A stretch of 64,000 nt of DNA from Micromonospora musae (GCF_003626635.1 NZ_RAZT01000016.1:87701-151700), one strand, 5' to 3'; numbered from the stretch's first letter, positions 37,944 to 46,600 are shown. Numbers and translations are program-made. Notes: generated from the letters alone by a model not told the origin.

Positions 37944-39007
37944 CGGTCACGGTTGCGCCGACCGACGTGAGCGGCCTGCGGGCGCGCTTCGACGCCGAGT
38001 TGGCCGCGTTCCTCGACCGCCAGGGGCCGGACTGGCCGGACGGCGCGCCGCGCGGCGTCTTCACGGCGTTGCAGCGGTTCGTGCTGGCCGGCGGGAAGCG
38101 ACTGCGCCCGCTCTTCTGCTACTGGGGCTGGCGCGGGGGCGGTGGTCAGGACGGCGTCCCCATCGTGATGGCCTCGGCCGCCCTGGAGCTGTTCCACGCG
38201 TTCGCCCTGATCCACGACGACATCCTCGACGGCAGTGACCGCCGCCGGGGTGAGCCGTCGGTACACCGGCTCTTCGCCGACCTGCACGCCCGCTCGTCGT
38301 GGCGGGGCGACCCGGAGGCGTACGGGCGCAACACCGCGCTGCTCTGCGGGGATCTCTGCGCCGCCTGGTCGGACCAGATGTTCCACGAGTGCGGCCTCCC
38401 CACCGAGCAGGTGCACCGGGGGTACGCGATGTTCGCGCTGATGCGTACGGAGGTGATCGCGGGGGAGTACCTGGACCTCGTCTCCGGGGTCGGGGACGGC
38501 TCGGTGGCCAGTGCCCTGACGGTGATCCGGATGAAGGCCGCCCGTTACACGGTCACCCGGCCGTTGCAGATCGGTGCGGCGTTGGCCGGCGGGTCGCCGG
38601 AGCTCATCGAGGCGTTCGCCGAGTTCGGTGATCCGCTGGGTGACGCGTTCCAGCTCCGGGACGACGTGCTCGGCGTCTTCGGTGATCCGGCGGTCACCGG
38701 CAAGTCGATCCTCGACGACCTGCGTGAGGGTAAGCCGACGGTGATGATGGCGCTGGCCCGCAGCGTCGCCGACCGGGCGCAGACGGCCCGGCTGCGGGAG
38801 CTCTTCGGCAACCCGGAGCTGGACGCCGACGGCGCGGCCGAGCTGCGTGAGTTCATCGAGGCGACCGGCGCGCGGACGCGGATCGAACAGATGATCCGGG
38901 TGCGTACCGAGCAGGCGTTGACCGCGCTCGAACAGGCGCCGGTGGACGGCGAGACCCGTTCGGCTCTGGTCGGCCTCGCCGAGCAGGCGATCGACCGCCG
39001 CTCCTGA
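37940..39007 (+). CDS. polyprenyl diphosphate synthase (geranylgeranyl/farnesyl type)
   Basis: 355 residues, GTGA overlap with the preceding gene. It is a trans-isoprenyl diphosphate synthase with GGKRLRPLF (substrate lysine/arginine), the first Asp-rich motif DDILD (Asp93, Asp94, Asp97), and the second region FQLRDDVLGVFGDPAVTGK, where the final Asp is replaced by Gly, as is frequent in actinomycetes. It elongates allylic diphosphate with IPP. It most likely provides the donor for the operon's UbiA-type transferase. Chain length cannot be fixed from sequence. Confidence 0.93.
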   Translation: MTVTVAPTDVSGLRARFDAELAAFLDRQGPDWPDGAPRGVFTALQRFVLAGGKRLRPLFCYWGWRGGGGQDGVPIVMASAALELFHAFALIHDDILDGSDRRRGEPSVHRLFADLHARSSWRGDPEAYGRNTALLCGDLCAAWSDQMFHECGLPTEQVHRGYAMFALMRTEVIAGEYLDLVSGVGDGSVASALTVIRMKAARYTVTRPLQIGAALAGGSPELIEAFAEFGDPLGDAFQLRDDVLGVFGDPAVTGKSILDDLREGKPTVMMALARSVADRAQTARLRELFGNPELDADGAAELREFIEATGARTRIEQMIRVRTEQALTALEQAPVDGETRSALVGLAEQAIDRRS

Positions 39008-39071
39008 CCGGCCCCGACCCGTCGACTTTCCGCCGATCGAGCGAAAGTCCGGCTCGGCTCGGCAGAAGGTA

Positions 39072-39091
39072 TAGACACATTCAAGTGTCTA
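39072..39091. promoter_or_regulatory. inverted repeat, possible operator
   Basis: TAGACACattcaaGTGTCTA has perfect 7-bp arms (39072-39078, 39085-39091) and a 6-nt spacer in an AT-rich patch of a 300-base gap. It lies 223 bases before the sugar dehydrogenase gene. It could be an operator or a weak terminator of the ebo-like operon. Confidence 0.5.
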
Positions 39092-39313
39092 AATTAGTGT
39101 CGTGGTCAATACCACACTGTTTCGTCGAGGTGAACCGGCGGCGCGGTAACCCATCGACTGGTGACCCTCCGTGCGGGTGGCTCCACCGTCGGAGTGCTCA
39201 CGGCGCGCCGGACCGGCACCCCGGCGGCCCCCACCGCACAGCCCGCTACGGCCCCGGCGCGTCGGCGCGCGCCCCGCCCTGGCAGTCAGTCGTCAGGAAG
39301 GGACAGCCAAACC

Positions 39314-42187
39314 ATGTCCAGATCGGACAACCTCCACCACCGCCCCCGACGATGGTTCACCGCCGGTTCGGCCCTGCTGCTGGTCGCCGCGGCCGGCACG
39401 GTCGCCCTCGGCGCCGGCCCCGCCGCCCTCGGCGGCCCCACCCCCGCACAGGCGCACCCGATCAACGCCACCGACTTCCAGCAGGTCGAACTCGCCCGCG
39501 GCGTCGCCGAGATGGGTGAGCCGATGTCGCTGGCCGTGCTGCCGGACCGCTCGGTGCTGCACACCGCGCGCAACGGCACCCTGCGCCGCACCGACGCGAA
39601 CGGCACCACCACGGTGATCGGCAACATCGCCGTCTACACGCACGACGAAGAGGGGCTGCAGGGCGTCGGGGTCGACCCGAACTTCGCCAGCAACCGGCAG
39701 ATCTTCCTCTACTACGCGCCGCCGCTCTCCACCCCCGGCGGGGACGCCCCGGCCACCGGCACCGACTTCTCCGCCTGGCAGGGCGTCAACCGGCTCTCCC
39801 GGTTCACACTGAACGCCGACTTCACGCTCAACCAGGCCAGCAAGGTCGACGTCCTCGACGTACCGGCCGACCGCGGGCTCTGCTGCCACGTCGGTGGCGA
39901 CATCGACTTCGACGCCGCCGGCAACCTCTACCTCTCCACCGGCGACGACACCAACCCGTTCGACTCCGCCGGCTACGCGCCGATCGACGAGCGCACCAAC
40001 CGCAACCCCGGGTTCGACGCGCAGCGCAGCGCCGGCAACACCAACGACCTGCGCGGCAAGATCCTCCGGATCAAGGTGAACGCGAACGGGACGTACTCGA
40101 TCCCGACCGGCAACCTCTTCGCGCCCGGCACGACGGGCGCCCGCGCCGAGATCTACGCGATGGGCTTCCGCAACCCGTTCCGGATCAGCGTGGACAAGGC
40201 CACCGGCGTCGTCTACGTCGGCGACTACGGGCCGGACGCCGGCTCGACCAGCTCCACCCGGGGCCCAGCCGGTCAGGTCGAGTTCAACCGGGTCGCCGGC
40301 CCGGGCAACTACGGCTGGCCCTACTGCACCGGTACGAACACCAGCACCGAGACCTACAACGAGTGGAACTTCGCCACCAACGCCACCGGCCCGAAGTTCA
40401 ACTGCACCGGCGGCCCGACGAACAACTCGTTCCGCAACACCGGCCGGGGCACGCTGCCGCCCGCCCAGCCCGCCTGGATCCGCTACGGCGGCGACGCCGG
40501 CAGCCCCTCCGAGTTCGGCGGTGGGTCGGAGTCCCCGATGGGCGGCCCGGTCTACCGGTACAACGCCGCCAACCCGTCGACCACGAAGTTCCCGCAGTCC
40601 TTCGACGGCCAGTTCTTCGCCACCGAGTTCGGCCGCGGCTGGATCAAGCCGATCCACGTCAACACCGACGGCTCCCGGGGCACCATCGACACCTTCCCGT
40701 GGGTCGGCAAGCAGGTGATGGACTCGGCCTTCGGCCCGGACGGCGCGTACTACGTCCTCGACTACGGCACCGGCTACTTCAACGGGGACGCGAACTCCGC
40801 GCTGTACCGCTTCGACCACATCGGCGGCGGCAACCGTGCACCCACGGCCCGGGCGGCGGCCGACAAGACCTCCGGCGCCGCACCGCTGACGGTCGCCTTC
40901 TCCTCGGCCGGCTCCTCGGATCCGGAGGGCTCGGCGCTGACCTACCAGTGGGCGTTCGGTGACGGCACCACCTCCACGGCGGCCAACCCGACGAAGACCT
41001 ACACCGCCAACGGCACGTACACGGCGACGCTGACCGTACGCGACCCGCAGGGCGCCACCGGCAGCGCCAGCGTGGCGATCAGCGTGGGCAACACCGCGCC
41101 CACGGTGACCATCATCAACCCGGGCAACGGCAAGCTCTTCTCCTTCGGCGACGCGGTGCCGTTCAGCATCACGGTCACCGACCCGGAGGACGGCACGATC
41201 GACTGCACCAAGGTCAAGATGACCTACGTGCTCGGGCACGACCAGCACGGTCACCAGATCACCTCGCAGAACGGCTGCTCCGGCACCATCACCATCCCGG
41301 TCGACGGTGAGCACGACTACGCGGCCAACATCTTCGCCATCTTCGACGCCGAGTACACCGACGCGGGCGGGCTGACCACGCACACCCAGCACATCCTCCA
41401 GCCCCGCCACCGCCAGGCCGAGCACTTCAAGACCTCGTCGGGGATCAACACCTTCGACAAGGCCCCGGCCGAGGGCGGCAAGACCGTCGGCGACATCAAC
41501 AACGGCGACTGGATCGCCTTCGAGCCGTACCAGGTCGGCAACGTGACCTCGTTCACCGCCCGGGTCTCGTCGGCCGGCGCCGGCGGCACCCTCCAGCTGC
41601 GGACTGGCTCGGCCACCGGCACGGTGATCGGCTCGGCCACGGTGCCCGTCACCGGCGGCTGGGAGACCTTCACCACCGTCACCGGCACCGTCGCCAATCC
41701 GCCCGCCGGCACCACCACGCTCTACCTGACCTTCGCCGGGTCGGGCACCGGCGCGCTCTACGACGTGGACACCTTCACCCTGAACACCGGCGGCGCAGGC
41801 ACGCCCGGCACCGGCCCGATCCGGGGCCTGGCGAGCAAGTGCCTCGACGTGCGCAGCGGCGCGACCGCCGACGGTACGCAGGTGCAGCTGTACACGTGTA
41901 ACGGGAGTGCGGCGCAGTCGTGGTCGGTGACGTCGAATTCGACGGTTCGGGCGTTGGGTAAGTGTCTGGATGTGTCGGGTGGTGGTTCGGCGGACGGTAC
42001 GAAGATTCAGTTGTGGACGTGTAATGGTTCGGGTGCGCAGAACTGGTCGGCGCAGGCGGATGGGACGTTGCGTAATCCGCAGTCGGGTAAGTGTCTGGAT
42101 GTGTCGGGGAACAACTCGGCCGACAGCACTCCGGTGCACCTGTGGGGTTGCACGGGTGCGGCGAACCAGAAGTGGATCCTGCCCTGA
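39314..42187 (+). CDS. secreted PQQ-type sugar dehydrogenase with PKD, CBM6-like and ricin-lectin modules
   Basis: 957 residues, ATG 39314; GGAAGG lies about 13 nt upstream. A basic N-terminus and hydrophobic helix ending AQA-HP act as signal peptide (about 1-45). Next is a six-bladed glucose/sorbosone dehydrogenase-like propeller (about 50-505) with EEGLQGVGVDP, HVGGDIDFDAAGNLYLSTGDD and GFRNPFRISVD. A PKD domain (about 506-590), a CBM6-like domain (about 702-826) and a ricin B-type lectin (about 835-957) follow. It would oxidise sugars or glycosides outside the cell. Its last 318 bases are nearly identical to the next gene's end. Confidence 0.92.
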   Translation: MSRSDNLHHRPRRWFTAGSALLLVAAAGTVALGAGPAALGGPTPAQAHPINATDFQQVELARGVAEMGEPMSLAVLPDRSVLHTARNGTLRRTDANGTTTVIGNIAVYTHDEEGLQGVGVDPNFASNRQIFLYYAPPLSTPGGDAPATGTDFSAWQGVNRLSRFTLNADFTLNQASKVDVLDVPADRGLCCHVGGDIDFDAAGNLYLSTGDDTNPFDSAGYAPIDERTNRNPGFDAQRSAGNTNDLRGKILRIKVNANGTYSIPTGNLFAPGTTGARAEIYAMGFRNPFRISVDKATGVVYVGDYGPDAGSTSSTRGPAGQVEFNRVAGPGNYGWPYCTGTNTSTETYNEWNFATNATGPKFNCTGGPTNNSFRNTGRGTLPPAQPAWIRYGGDAGSPSEFGGGSESPMGGPVYRYNAANPSTTKFPQSFDGQFFATEFGRGWIKPIHVNTDGSRGTIDTFPWVGKQVMDSAFGPDGAYYVLDYGTGYFNGDANSALYRFDHIGGGNRAPTARAAADKTSGAAPLTVAFSSAGSSDPEGSALTYQWAFGDGTTSTAANPTKTYTANGTYTATLTVRDPQGATGSASVAISVGNTAPTVTIINPGNGKLFSFGDAVPFSITVTDPEDGTIDCTKVKMTYVLGHDQHGHQITSQNGCSGTITIPVDGEHDYAANIFAIFDAEYTDAGGLTTHTQHILQPRHRQAEHFKTSSGINTFDKAPAEGGKTVGDINNGDWIAFEPYQVGNVTSFTARVSSAGAGGTLQLRTGSATGTVIGSATVPVTGGWETFTTVTGTVANPPAGTTTLYLTFAGSGTGALYDVDTFTLNTGGAGTPGTGPIRGLASKCLDVRSGATADGTQVQLYTCNGSAAQSWSVTSNSTVRALGKCLDVSGGGSADGTKIQLWTCNGSGAQNWSAQADGTLRNPQSGKCLDVSGNNSADSTPVHLWGCTGAANQKWILP
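41870..42187 (+). repeat. 318-bp duplicated lectin module, copy 1
   Basis: Identical to 44059-44376 except G42146 versus A44335 (Gly to Ser). The block has many T-ending codons (GGT, TGT, GAT, ATT, AAT) unlike the G/C-ending codons on either side. The identity stops sharply at both ends. Confidence 0.97.
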
Positions 42188-42194
42188 TTTGAGC

Positions 42195-42238
42195 GGAGGG
42201 GCCCCACCGACGCACGACGATGTGCCCGGGGCCCCTCC
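42195..42238 (+). terminator. hairpin between the two secreted-protein genes
   Basis: Perfect 11-bp arms (42195-42205 with 42228-42238) around a 22-nt loop, 8 bases after the stop. It may attenuate rather than end transcription, since the next gene starts 24 bases later. Confidence 0.6.
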
Positions 42239-42261
42239 CGACCGATCTGAGGAGAGCTGAG

Positions 42262-44376
42262 ATGCGCAGACTTCTGCGATCCGTCCTCGGTGGGGCCACC
42301 GCCGCCCTCGCCGTCATCGCCTGCACCAGCCCCGCCACCCCGGCCAGCGCGGCCGACACCCCGTACGACGTGCTGGTCTTCTCCAAGACCGCCGGCTTCC
42401 GGCACGACTCGATCGCGGTCGGCACCCAGGCCATCCGCGACCTCGGCGCGGCGAACAGCTTCACGGTCACCGCGACCGAGGACGCCGCCGCCTTCACCAC
42501 CGGCAACCTCGCCCAGTACGAGGCGGTGGTCTTCCTCAACACCACCGGCGACGTGCTCAACGCCGGCCAGCAGACCGCCTTCGAGCAGTACATCGGCTCG
42601 GGCGGCGGCTACGTCGGGGTGCACGCCGCCGCCGACACCGAGTACGGCTGGTCCTTCTACGGCAACCTGGTCGGGGCGTACTTCGCCTCGCACCCGGCCA
42701 TCCAGCAGGCCAACGTGAAGGTGGAGAACCGGGCGCACGCGGCGAGCGCGCACCTGCCGCAGACCTGGACCCGCACCGACGAGTGGTACAACTACCAGAC
42801 CAACGCCCGCTCGACGGCGCGGGTGCTGGCCACCCTCGACGAGTCGTCCTACTCGGGCGGCGGGATGGGCGCCGACCACCCGCACTCCTGGTGCAAGACG
42901 TACAACGGTGGCCGGGCCTTCTACACCGGTGGCGGTCACACCCAGGCGTCGTACGCCGAGCCCGCGTTCCGCGCCCACCTGCTCGGCGGGATCCGCTACG
43001 CGGCCGGCCGCACCAAGGCCGACTGCCGGCCCGAGACCGGCTACACCACGCTCTACAACGGCTCGACCGCCGGCTGGTCACAGGCCGGGCCGGGCAGCTT
43101 CACCAACACCGACGCCACCCTCACCTCGGTCGGTGGCATGGGTCTGTTCTGGCACAGCGCGAAGCAGTTCACCAACTACTCGCTCAAGCTGGACTGGCGG
43201 ATGGCCGGCGACGACAACTCCGGGGTCTTCATCGGCTTCCCACCGTCGAGTGACCCGTGGTCCGCGGTCGACAACGGGTACGAGGTGCAGATCGACGCCA
43301 CGGACGCGGCCGACCGGACCACCGGCGCGGTCTACACCTTCAAGTCCGCCGACCTCGCGGCCCGGGACGCGGCGTTGAACCCGCCGGGGGAGTGGAACAA
43401 CTACGAGCTGCTCGTCGAGGGGGAGCGCCTCCAGGTCTTCCTCAACGGCGTGAAGATCAACGACTTCACGAACACCAACCCGGCCCGCTCGCTCGCCGGG
43501 CACATCGGCCTGCAGAACCATGGCACCGGCGACGACGTCTCGTTCCGCAACGTGCGGATCAAGGAGCTCGGCGGTACGCCTCCGCCGGGCGGCAACCTCA
43601 CCGTCCAGGCCGAGGCGTTCAGCTCGGCCAGTGGGGTCAGCGCGGTCGGCAAGGGTGGCGCGAACGGTGGCCAGACCCTCGGCTACGTCGAGCCGGGCGA
43701 CTGGGCCGCGTACAACGGGCTCGACCTGACCGGCGCGACGTCGTTCCGGGCGCGGGTGGTCTCCGGCGGCCCGGGCGGCACCATCCAGGTGCGGACCGGT
43801 TCGACCACCGGTCCGGTGCTCGGCTCGGTGGCGGTGCCGAACACCGGCGGCTGGAACACCTTCGCCGATGTCACCACGACCCTCTCCGGCGTGCCGTCCG
43901 GCGCGCAGAACCTCTACCTGACCTTCACCGGGTCGGGCGGCGGCCTCTTCGACGTGGACGACTTCACGCTGGTGAAGGGGGGCGGGGGCACGCCCGGCAC
44001 GGGTCCGGTCCGGGGTCTCGCCGGGAAGTGTCTCGACGTGCGCAACAGCGGCACGGCGGACGGTACGCAGGTGCAGCTGTACACGTGTAACGGGAGTGCG
44101 GCGCAGTCGTGGTCGGTGACGTCGAATTCGACGGTTCGGGCGTTGGGTAAGTGTCTGGATGTGTCGGGTGGTGGTTCGGCGGACGGTACGAAGATTCAGT
44201 TGTGGACGTGTAATGGTTCGGGTGCGCAGAACTGGTCGGCGCAGGCGGATGGGACGTTGCGTAATCCGCAGTCGGGTAAGTGTCTGGATGTGTCGGGGAA
44301 CAACTCGGCCGACAGCACTCCGGTGCACCTGTGGAGTTGCACGGGTGCGGCGAACCAGAAGTGGATCCTGCCCTGA
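42262..44376 (+). CDS. secreted ThuA / 3-keto-disaccharide hydrolase (DUF1080) / CBM6 / ricin-lectin protein
   Basis: 704 residues, ATG 42262 with GAGGAGAG upstream. The signal peptide ends near ASA-AD (about 30). The ThuA domain (about 34-258) has VLVFSKTAGFRHDSI, GGGYVGVHAAADTEY and GGRAFYTGGGH. A DUF1080/laminin-G-like domain (about 263-435) has GMGLFWHSAKQF and YEVQIDATDA; family members hydrolyse 3-keto-glycosides. CBM6-like (about 444-571) and ricin B lectin (581-704) modules follow. With the dehydrogenase upstream it suggests extracellular oxidation then hydrolysis of glycosides. Confidence 0.92.
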   Translation: MRRLLRSVLGGATAALAVIACTSPATPASAADTPYDVLVFSKTAGFRHDSIAVGTQAIRDLGAANSFTVTATEDAAAFTTGNLAQYEAVVFLNTTGDVLNAGQQTAFEQYIGSGGGYVGVHAAADTEYGWSFYGNLVGAYFASHPAIQQANVKVENRAHAASAHLPQTWTRTDEWYNYQTNARSTARVLATLDESSYSGGGMGADHPHSWCKTYNGGRAFYTGGGHTQASYAEPAFRAHLLGGIRYAAGRTKADCRPETGYTTLYNGSTAGWSQAGPGSFTNTDATLTSVGGMGLFWHSAKQFTNYSLKLDWRMAGDDNSGVFIGFPPSSDPWSAVDNGYEVQIDATDAADRTTGAVYTFKSADLAARDAALNPPGEWNNYELLVEGERLQVFLNGVKINDFTNTNPARSLAGHIGLQNHGTGDDVSFRNVRIKELGGTPPPGGNLTVQAEAFSSASGVSAVGKGGANGGQTLGYVEPGDWAAYNGLDLTGATSFRARVVSGGPGGTIQVRTGSTTGPVLGSVAVPNTGGWNTFADVTTTLSGVPSGAQNLYLTFTGSGGGLFDVDDFTLVKGGGGTPGTGPVRGLAGKCLDVRNSGTADGTQVQLYTCNGSAAQSWSVTSNSTVRALGKCLDVSGGGSADGTKIQLWTCNGSGAQNWSAQADGTLRNPQSGKCLDVSGNNSADSTPVHLWSCTGAANQKWILP
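44059..44376 (+). repeat. 318-bp duplicated lectin module, copy 2
   Basis: Second copy of the block at 41870-42187, one mismatch in 318 bases. It encodes most of the ricin-type lectin domain up to the stop codon. Confidence 0.97.
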
Positions 44377-44389
44377 CGTAACCCCCTGA

Positions 44390-44433
44390 GGGGCGGCCCC
44401 GCGCCGGCGTACCATCCGGCGCGGGGCCGCCCC
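44390..44433 (+). terminator. strong terminator hairpin
   Basis: Perfect 18-bp stem (44390-44407 with 44416-44433) around an 8-nt loop, 13 bases after the ThuA-gene stop. Confidence 0.85.
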
Positions 44434-44443
44434 GCCCCTCGTG

Positions 44444-44504
44444 GTTGATCATGAGGTTGGTGGGGCCGTGGGAGATCGAAACCGCCGCCAACCTCATGAT
44501 CAAC
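44444..44504. repeat. dispersed long hairpin repeat, family A copy 2
   Basis: Perfect 17-bp arms (44444-44460 and 44488-44504; left arm GTTGATCATGAGGTTGG) around a 27-nt loop with the core GGAGATCG. Same family as 22960-23022. It sits directly after a terminator. Confidence 0.88.
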
Positions 44505-44744
44505 GAGAACGCCGGTGGGGTGGGGAGGCGGGGCCTTCCGTGTCGGTGCCGGCGGCCATAGAGTGGGGACGGCGACCGTTGACGGTGGCCGGCGACCCGG
44601 CGGGAGGCGCAACCCGGCGGGCCCAGGTGTGTCCCGCACCCGCCGGCTCCCCGCCCACGGCCCCGCCTGGACACCGGTTCGGCCGGTCACCTCGCCCCGG
44701 TCCGCCCGTACGGAATCCCCATCACCACAGGGGAGAGAAGGACA

Positions 44745-45752
44745 ATGGCGCGACCCATCACGCTCTTCACCGGCCAGTGGGCCGACCTTCCGTTCGACGA
44801 AGTGTGCCGGCTCGCCTCCGAGTGGGGGTACGACGGCCTGGAGATCGCCTGCTGGGGCGACCACTTCGAGGTCGACAAGGCGCTGGCCGACGACTCGTAC
44901 GTCGAGCGCAAGCGGGAGACCCTCGCCAAGCACAACCTGAAGGTCTACACGATCTCCAACCACCTGGTCGGTCAGGCCGTCTGCGACCACCCCATCGACG
45001 AGCGGCACCAGGACATCCTGCCCGCCCGGATCTGGGGCGACGGCGAGCCGGAGGGGGTGCGCCGGCGCGCCGCCGAGGAGATCAAGGACACCGCTCGCGC
45101 GGCCGCGAAGCTCGGCGTGAAGACCGTCGTCGGCTTCACCGGCTCGTCGATCTGGCACACCCTGGCGATGTTCCCGCCGGTGCCGCCGTCGATGATCGAG
45201 CGCGGCTACCAGGACTTCGCCGACCGGTGGAACCCGATCCTCGACGTCTTCGACGAGGTCGGCGTGCGCTTCGCGCACGAGGTGCACCCGAGCGAGATCG
45301 CGTACGACTACTGGACGACGAAGCGCACGTTGGAGGCGATCGGCCACCGGCCCGCGTTCGGGCTGAACTGGGACCCGTCGCACTTCGTCTGGCAGGAGCT
45401 GGACCCGGTCAACTTCATCTTCGACTTCGCCGACCGGATCTACCACGTCGACTGCAAGGACGCGAAGGTGCGTACCGGTGACGGCCGGCGCGGCCGGCTC
45501 TCCTCGCACCTGCCCTGGGCCGACCTGCGCCGCGGCTGGGACTTCGTCTCCACCGGCCACGGCGACGTGCCCTGGGAGGACTGCTTCCGCGCGTTGAACG
45601 CGATCGGCTACGACGGGCCGATCTCGATCGAGTGGGAGGACGCCGGCATGGACCGGCTCGTGGGCGCCCCGGAGGCGCTCCAGTTCGTCCGCCGGCTCGC
45701 CTTCGACGCCCCGGACGCCGCGTTCGACGCCGCGTTCAGCAGCAAGGACTGA
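44745..45752 (+). CDS. sugar phosphate isomerase/epimerase (xylose-isomerase-like TIM barrel)
   Basis: 335 residues, ATG 44745 with GAGAAGGA upstream. Barrel motifs and candidate metal ligands: GYDGLEIACWGDHFEVDKAL, HEVHPSEIAYD, NWDPSHFVWQ, HVDCKDAK and ISIEWEDAGMDR. This is the type that accompanies Gfo/Idh/MocA oxidoreductases and ThuA-like genes in inositol and keto-sugar catabolism. It probably acts in the cytosol on the keto-sugar or cyclitol intermediate. The 240 bases before it (after the hairpin repeat) hold its promoter. Confidence 0.92.
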   Translation: MARPITLFTGQWADLPFDEVCRLASEWGYDGLEIACWGDHFEVDKALADDSYVERKRETLAKHNLKVYTISNHLVGQAVCDHPIDERHQDILPARIWGDGEPEGVRRRAAEEIKDTARAAAKLGVKTVVGFTGSSIWHTLAMFPPVPPSMIERGYQDFADRWNPILDVFDEVGVRFAHEVHPSEIAYDYWTTKRTLEAIGHRPAFGLNWDPSHFVWQELDPVNFIFDFADRIYHVDCKDAKVRTGDGRRGRLSSHLPWADLRRGWDFVSTGHGDVPWEDCFRALNAIGYDGPISIEWEDAGMDRLVGAPEALQFVRRLAFDAPDAAFDAAFSSKD

Positions 45753-45799
45753 GCGAGGCCGCAGGTCCGGGCCGGCGCTCGCCGCCGACCGGAGACGTC

Positions 45800-45834
45800 A
45801 CGGGCCCGACCGCCGAGTTGGCGGCCGGGCCCGT
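45800..45834. terminator. bidirectional terminator
   Basis: 15-bp arms with one mismatch (45800-45814 and 45820-45834), 5-nt loop, between convergent genes. Confidence 0.75.
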
Positions 45835-45845
45835 ACGCGTCGCGA

Positions 45846-46232
45846 TCAGAGGGTGTTGCCGGTGCCGCCCGAGCCGGACGGCTTGGCGGAGGTCGACCTG
45901 GTGGCCGCGCCGCCCGCCGACGAGTTGGTGCCGGACTTCGCGCCGACGGCGGCCGGCGAGCCGGCGAAGGCGTCGTCGGCGGCGGTCATGCCGTGCTTGC
46001 TGCCGTTGCCGCTGAGCTTCTCACCCAGCTTGGTCTGGCCGATCTTGTCCTTGCCCTCGCTGTAGAGCCGGGTCGCCTGGGCCTGCGCCACGCCCGCCGC
46101 CTCCTGCACGGTGGGGTGGTCGAGCACCTTACGGCCCCGGATCATCAGCTCCTCGTACTTCTCCCGGCCGGCGCGGGCACCCAGGACGAATCCCGCAGCC
46201 AGCCCGCCAAGAAACATCAGTTTTCCGCGCAT
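45846..46232 (-). CDS. YtxH-domain small membrane-anchored protein
   Basis: 128 residues, ATG 46232 with GGAAGGAG 5 nt upstream. One N-terminal transmembrane segment (MRGKLMFLGGLAAGFVLGARAGREKYEEL) carries the Gly-rich YtxH pattern. An amphipathic helix and a Ser/Gly/Ala-rich disordered tail follow. Such proteins are often general-stress proteins; no specific role is known. Confidence 0.85.
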   Translation of the reverse strand: MRGKLMFLGGLAAGFVLGARAGREKYEELMIRGRKVLDHPTVQEAAGVAQAQATRLYSEGKDKIGQTKLGEKLSGNGSKHGMTAADDAFAGSPAAVGAKSGTNSSAGGAATRSTSAKPSGSGGTGNTL

Positions 46233-46524
46233 GGCGGCTCCTTCCGTACCTGACGCGCCGTCGCCCCCGGGCTCGCGCCCGAGCGTACGCCGTCTCGCGC
46301 CTGCGTTCTGTCGTCCGCAGCTAACTACCCATCCTGCTCTGCGCTCATGCCTGCTTGTGCCGTGATGGCGATTTGCCCGAATTACTACTTCTGGGAACCG
46401 CCCGGCTCGCTGTCCGCCGCCCGCACCTCCGGCGCGGTAACCCCCTGGACCAACACCCCCTGGAGTCCTGTACGCTTGTCCCCGTCGCACGGTGCCGGAG
46501 AGATCCGAAACCGAGCAATGGCAG

Positions 46525-46600
46525 TCCCCTGTAGCTCAATTGGCAGAGCAGCCGGCTGTTAACCGGCAGGTTATTGGTTCGAGTCCAATCGGGGGAGCCA
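46525..46600 (+). tRNA. tRNA-Asn (GUU)
   Basis: Full cloverleaf: acceptor TCCCCTG with CGGGGGA, D-arm AGCTCAATTGGCAGAGC, anticodon GTT in the loop CTGTTAA closed by CCGGC/GCCGG, and T-arm TTGGTTCGAGTCCAA. The terminal CCA (46598-46600) is encoded. A TACGCT hexamer near 46471 may be its -10. Confidence 0.97.

Noticed and set aside
30433..39007. Interpretation as an archaeal-type ether-lipid pathway
   Set aside because: UbiA, prenyl synthase and inositol-phosphate synthase invite it, but no glycerol-1-phosphate dehydrogenase or geranylgeranylglyceryl-phosphate synthase is present.
39293..42139. 948-codon minus-strand open frame
   Set aside because: Shadow of the secreted dehydrogenase gene; low-complexity translation.
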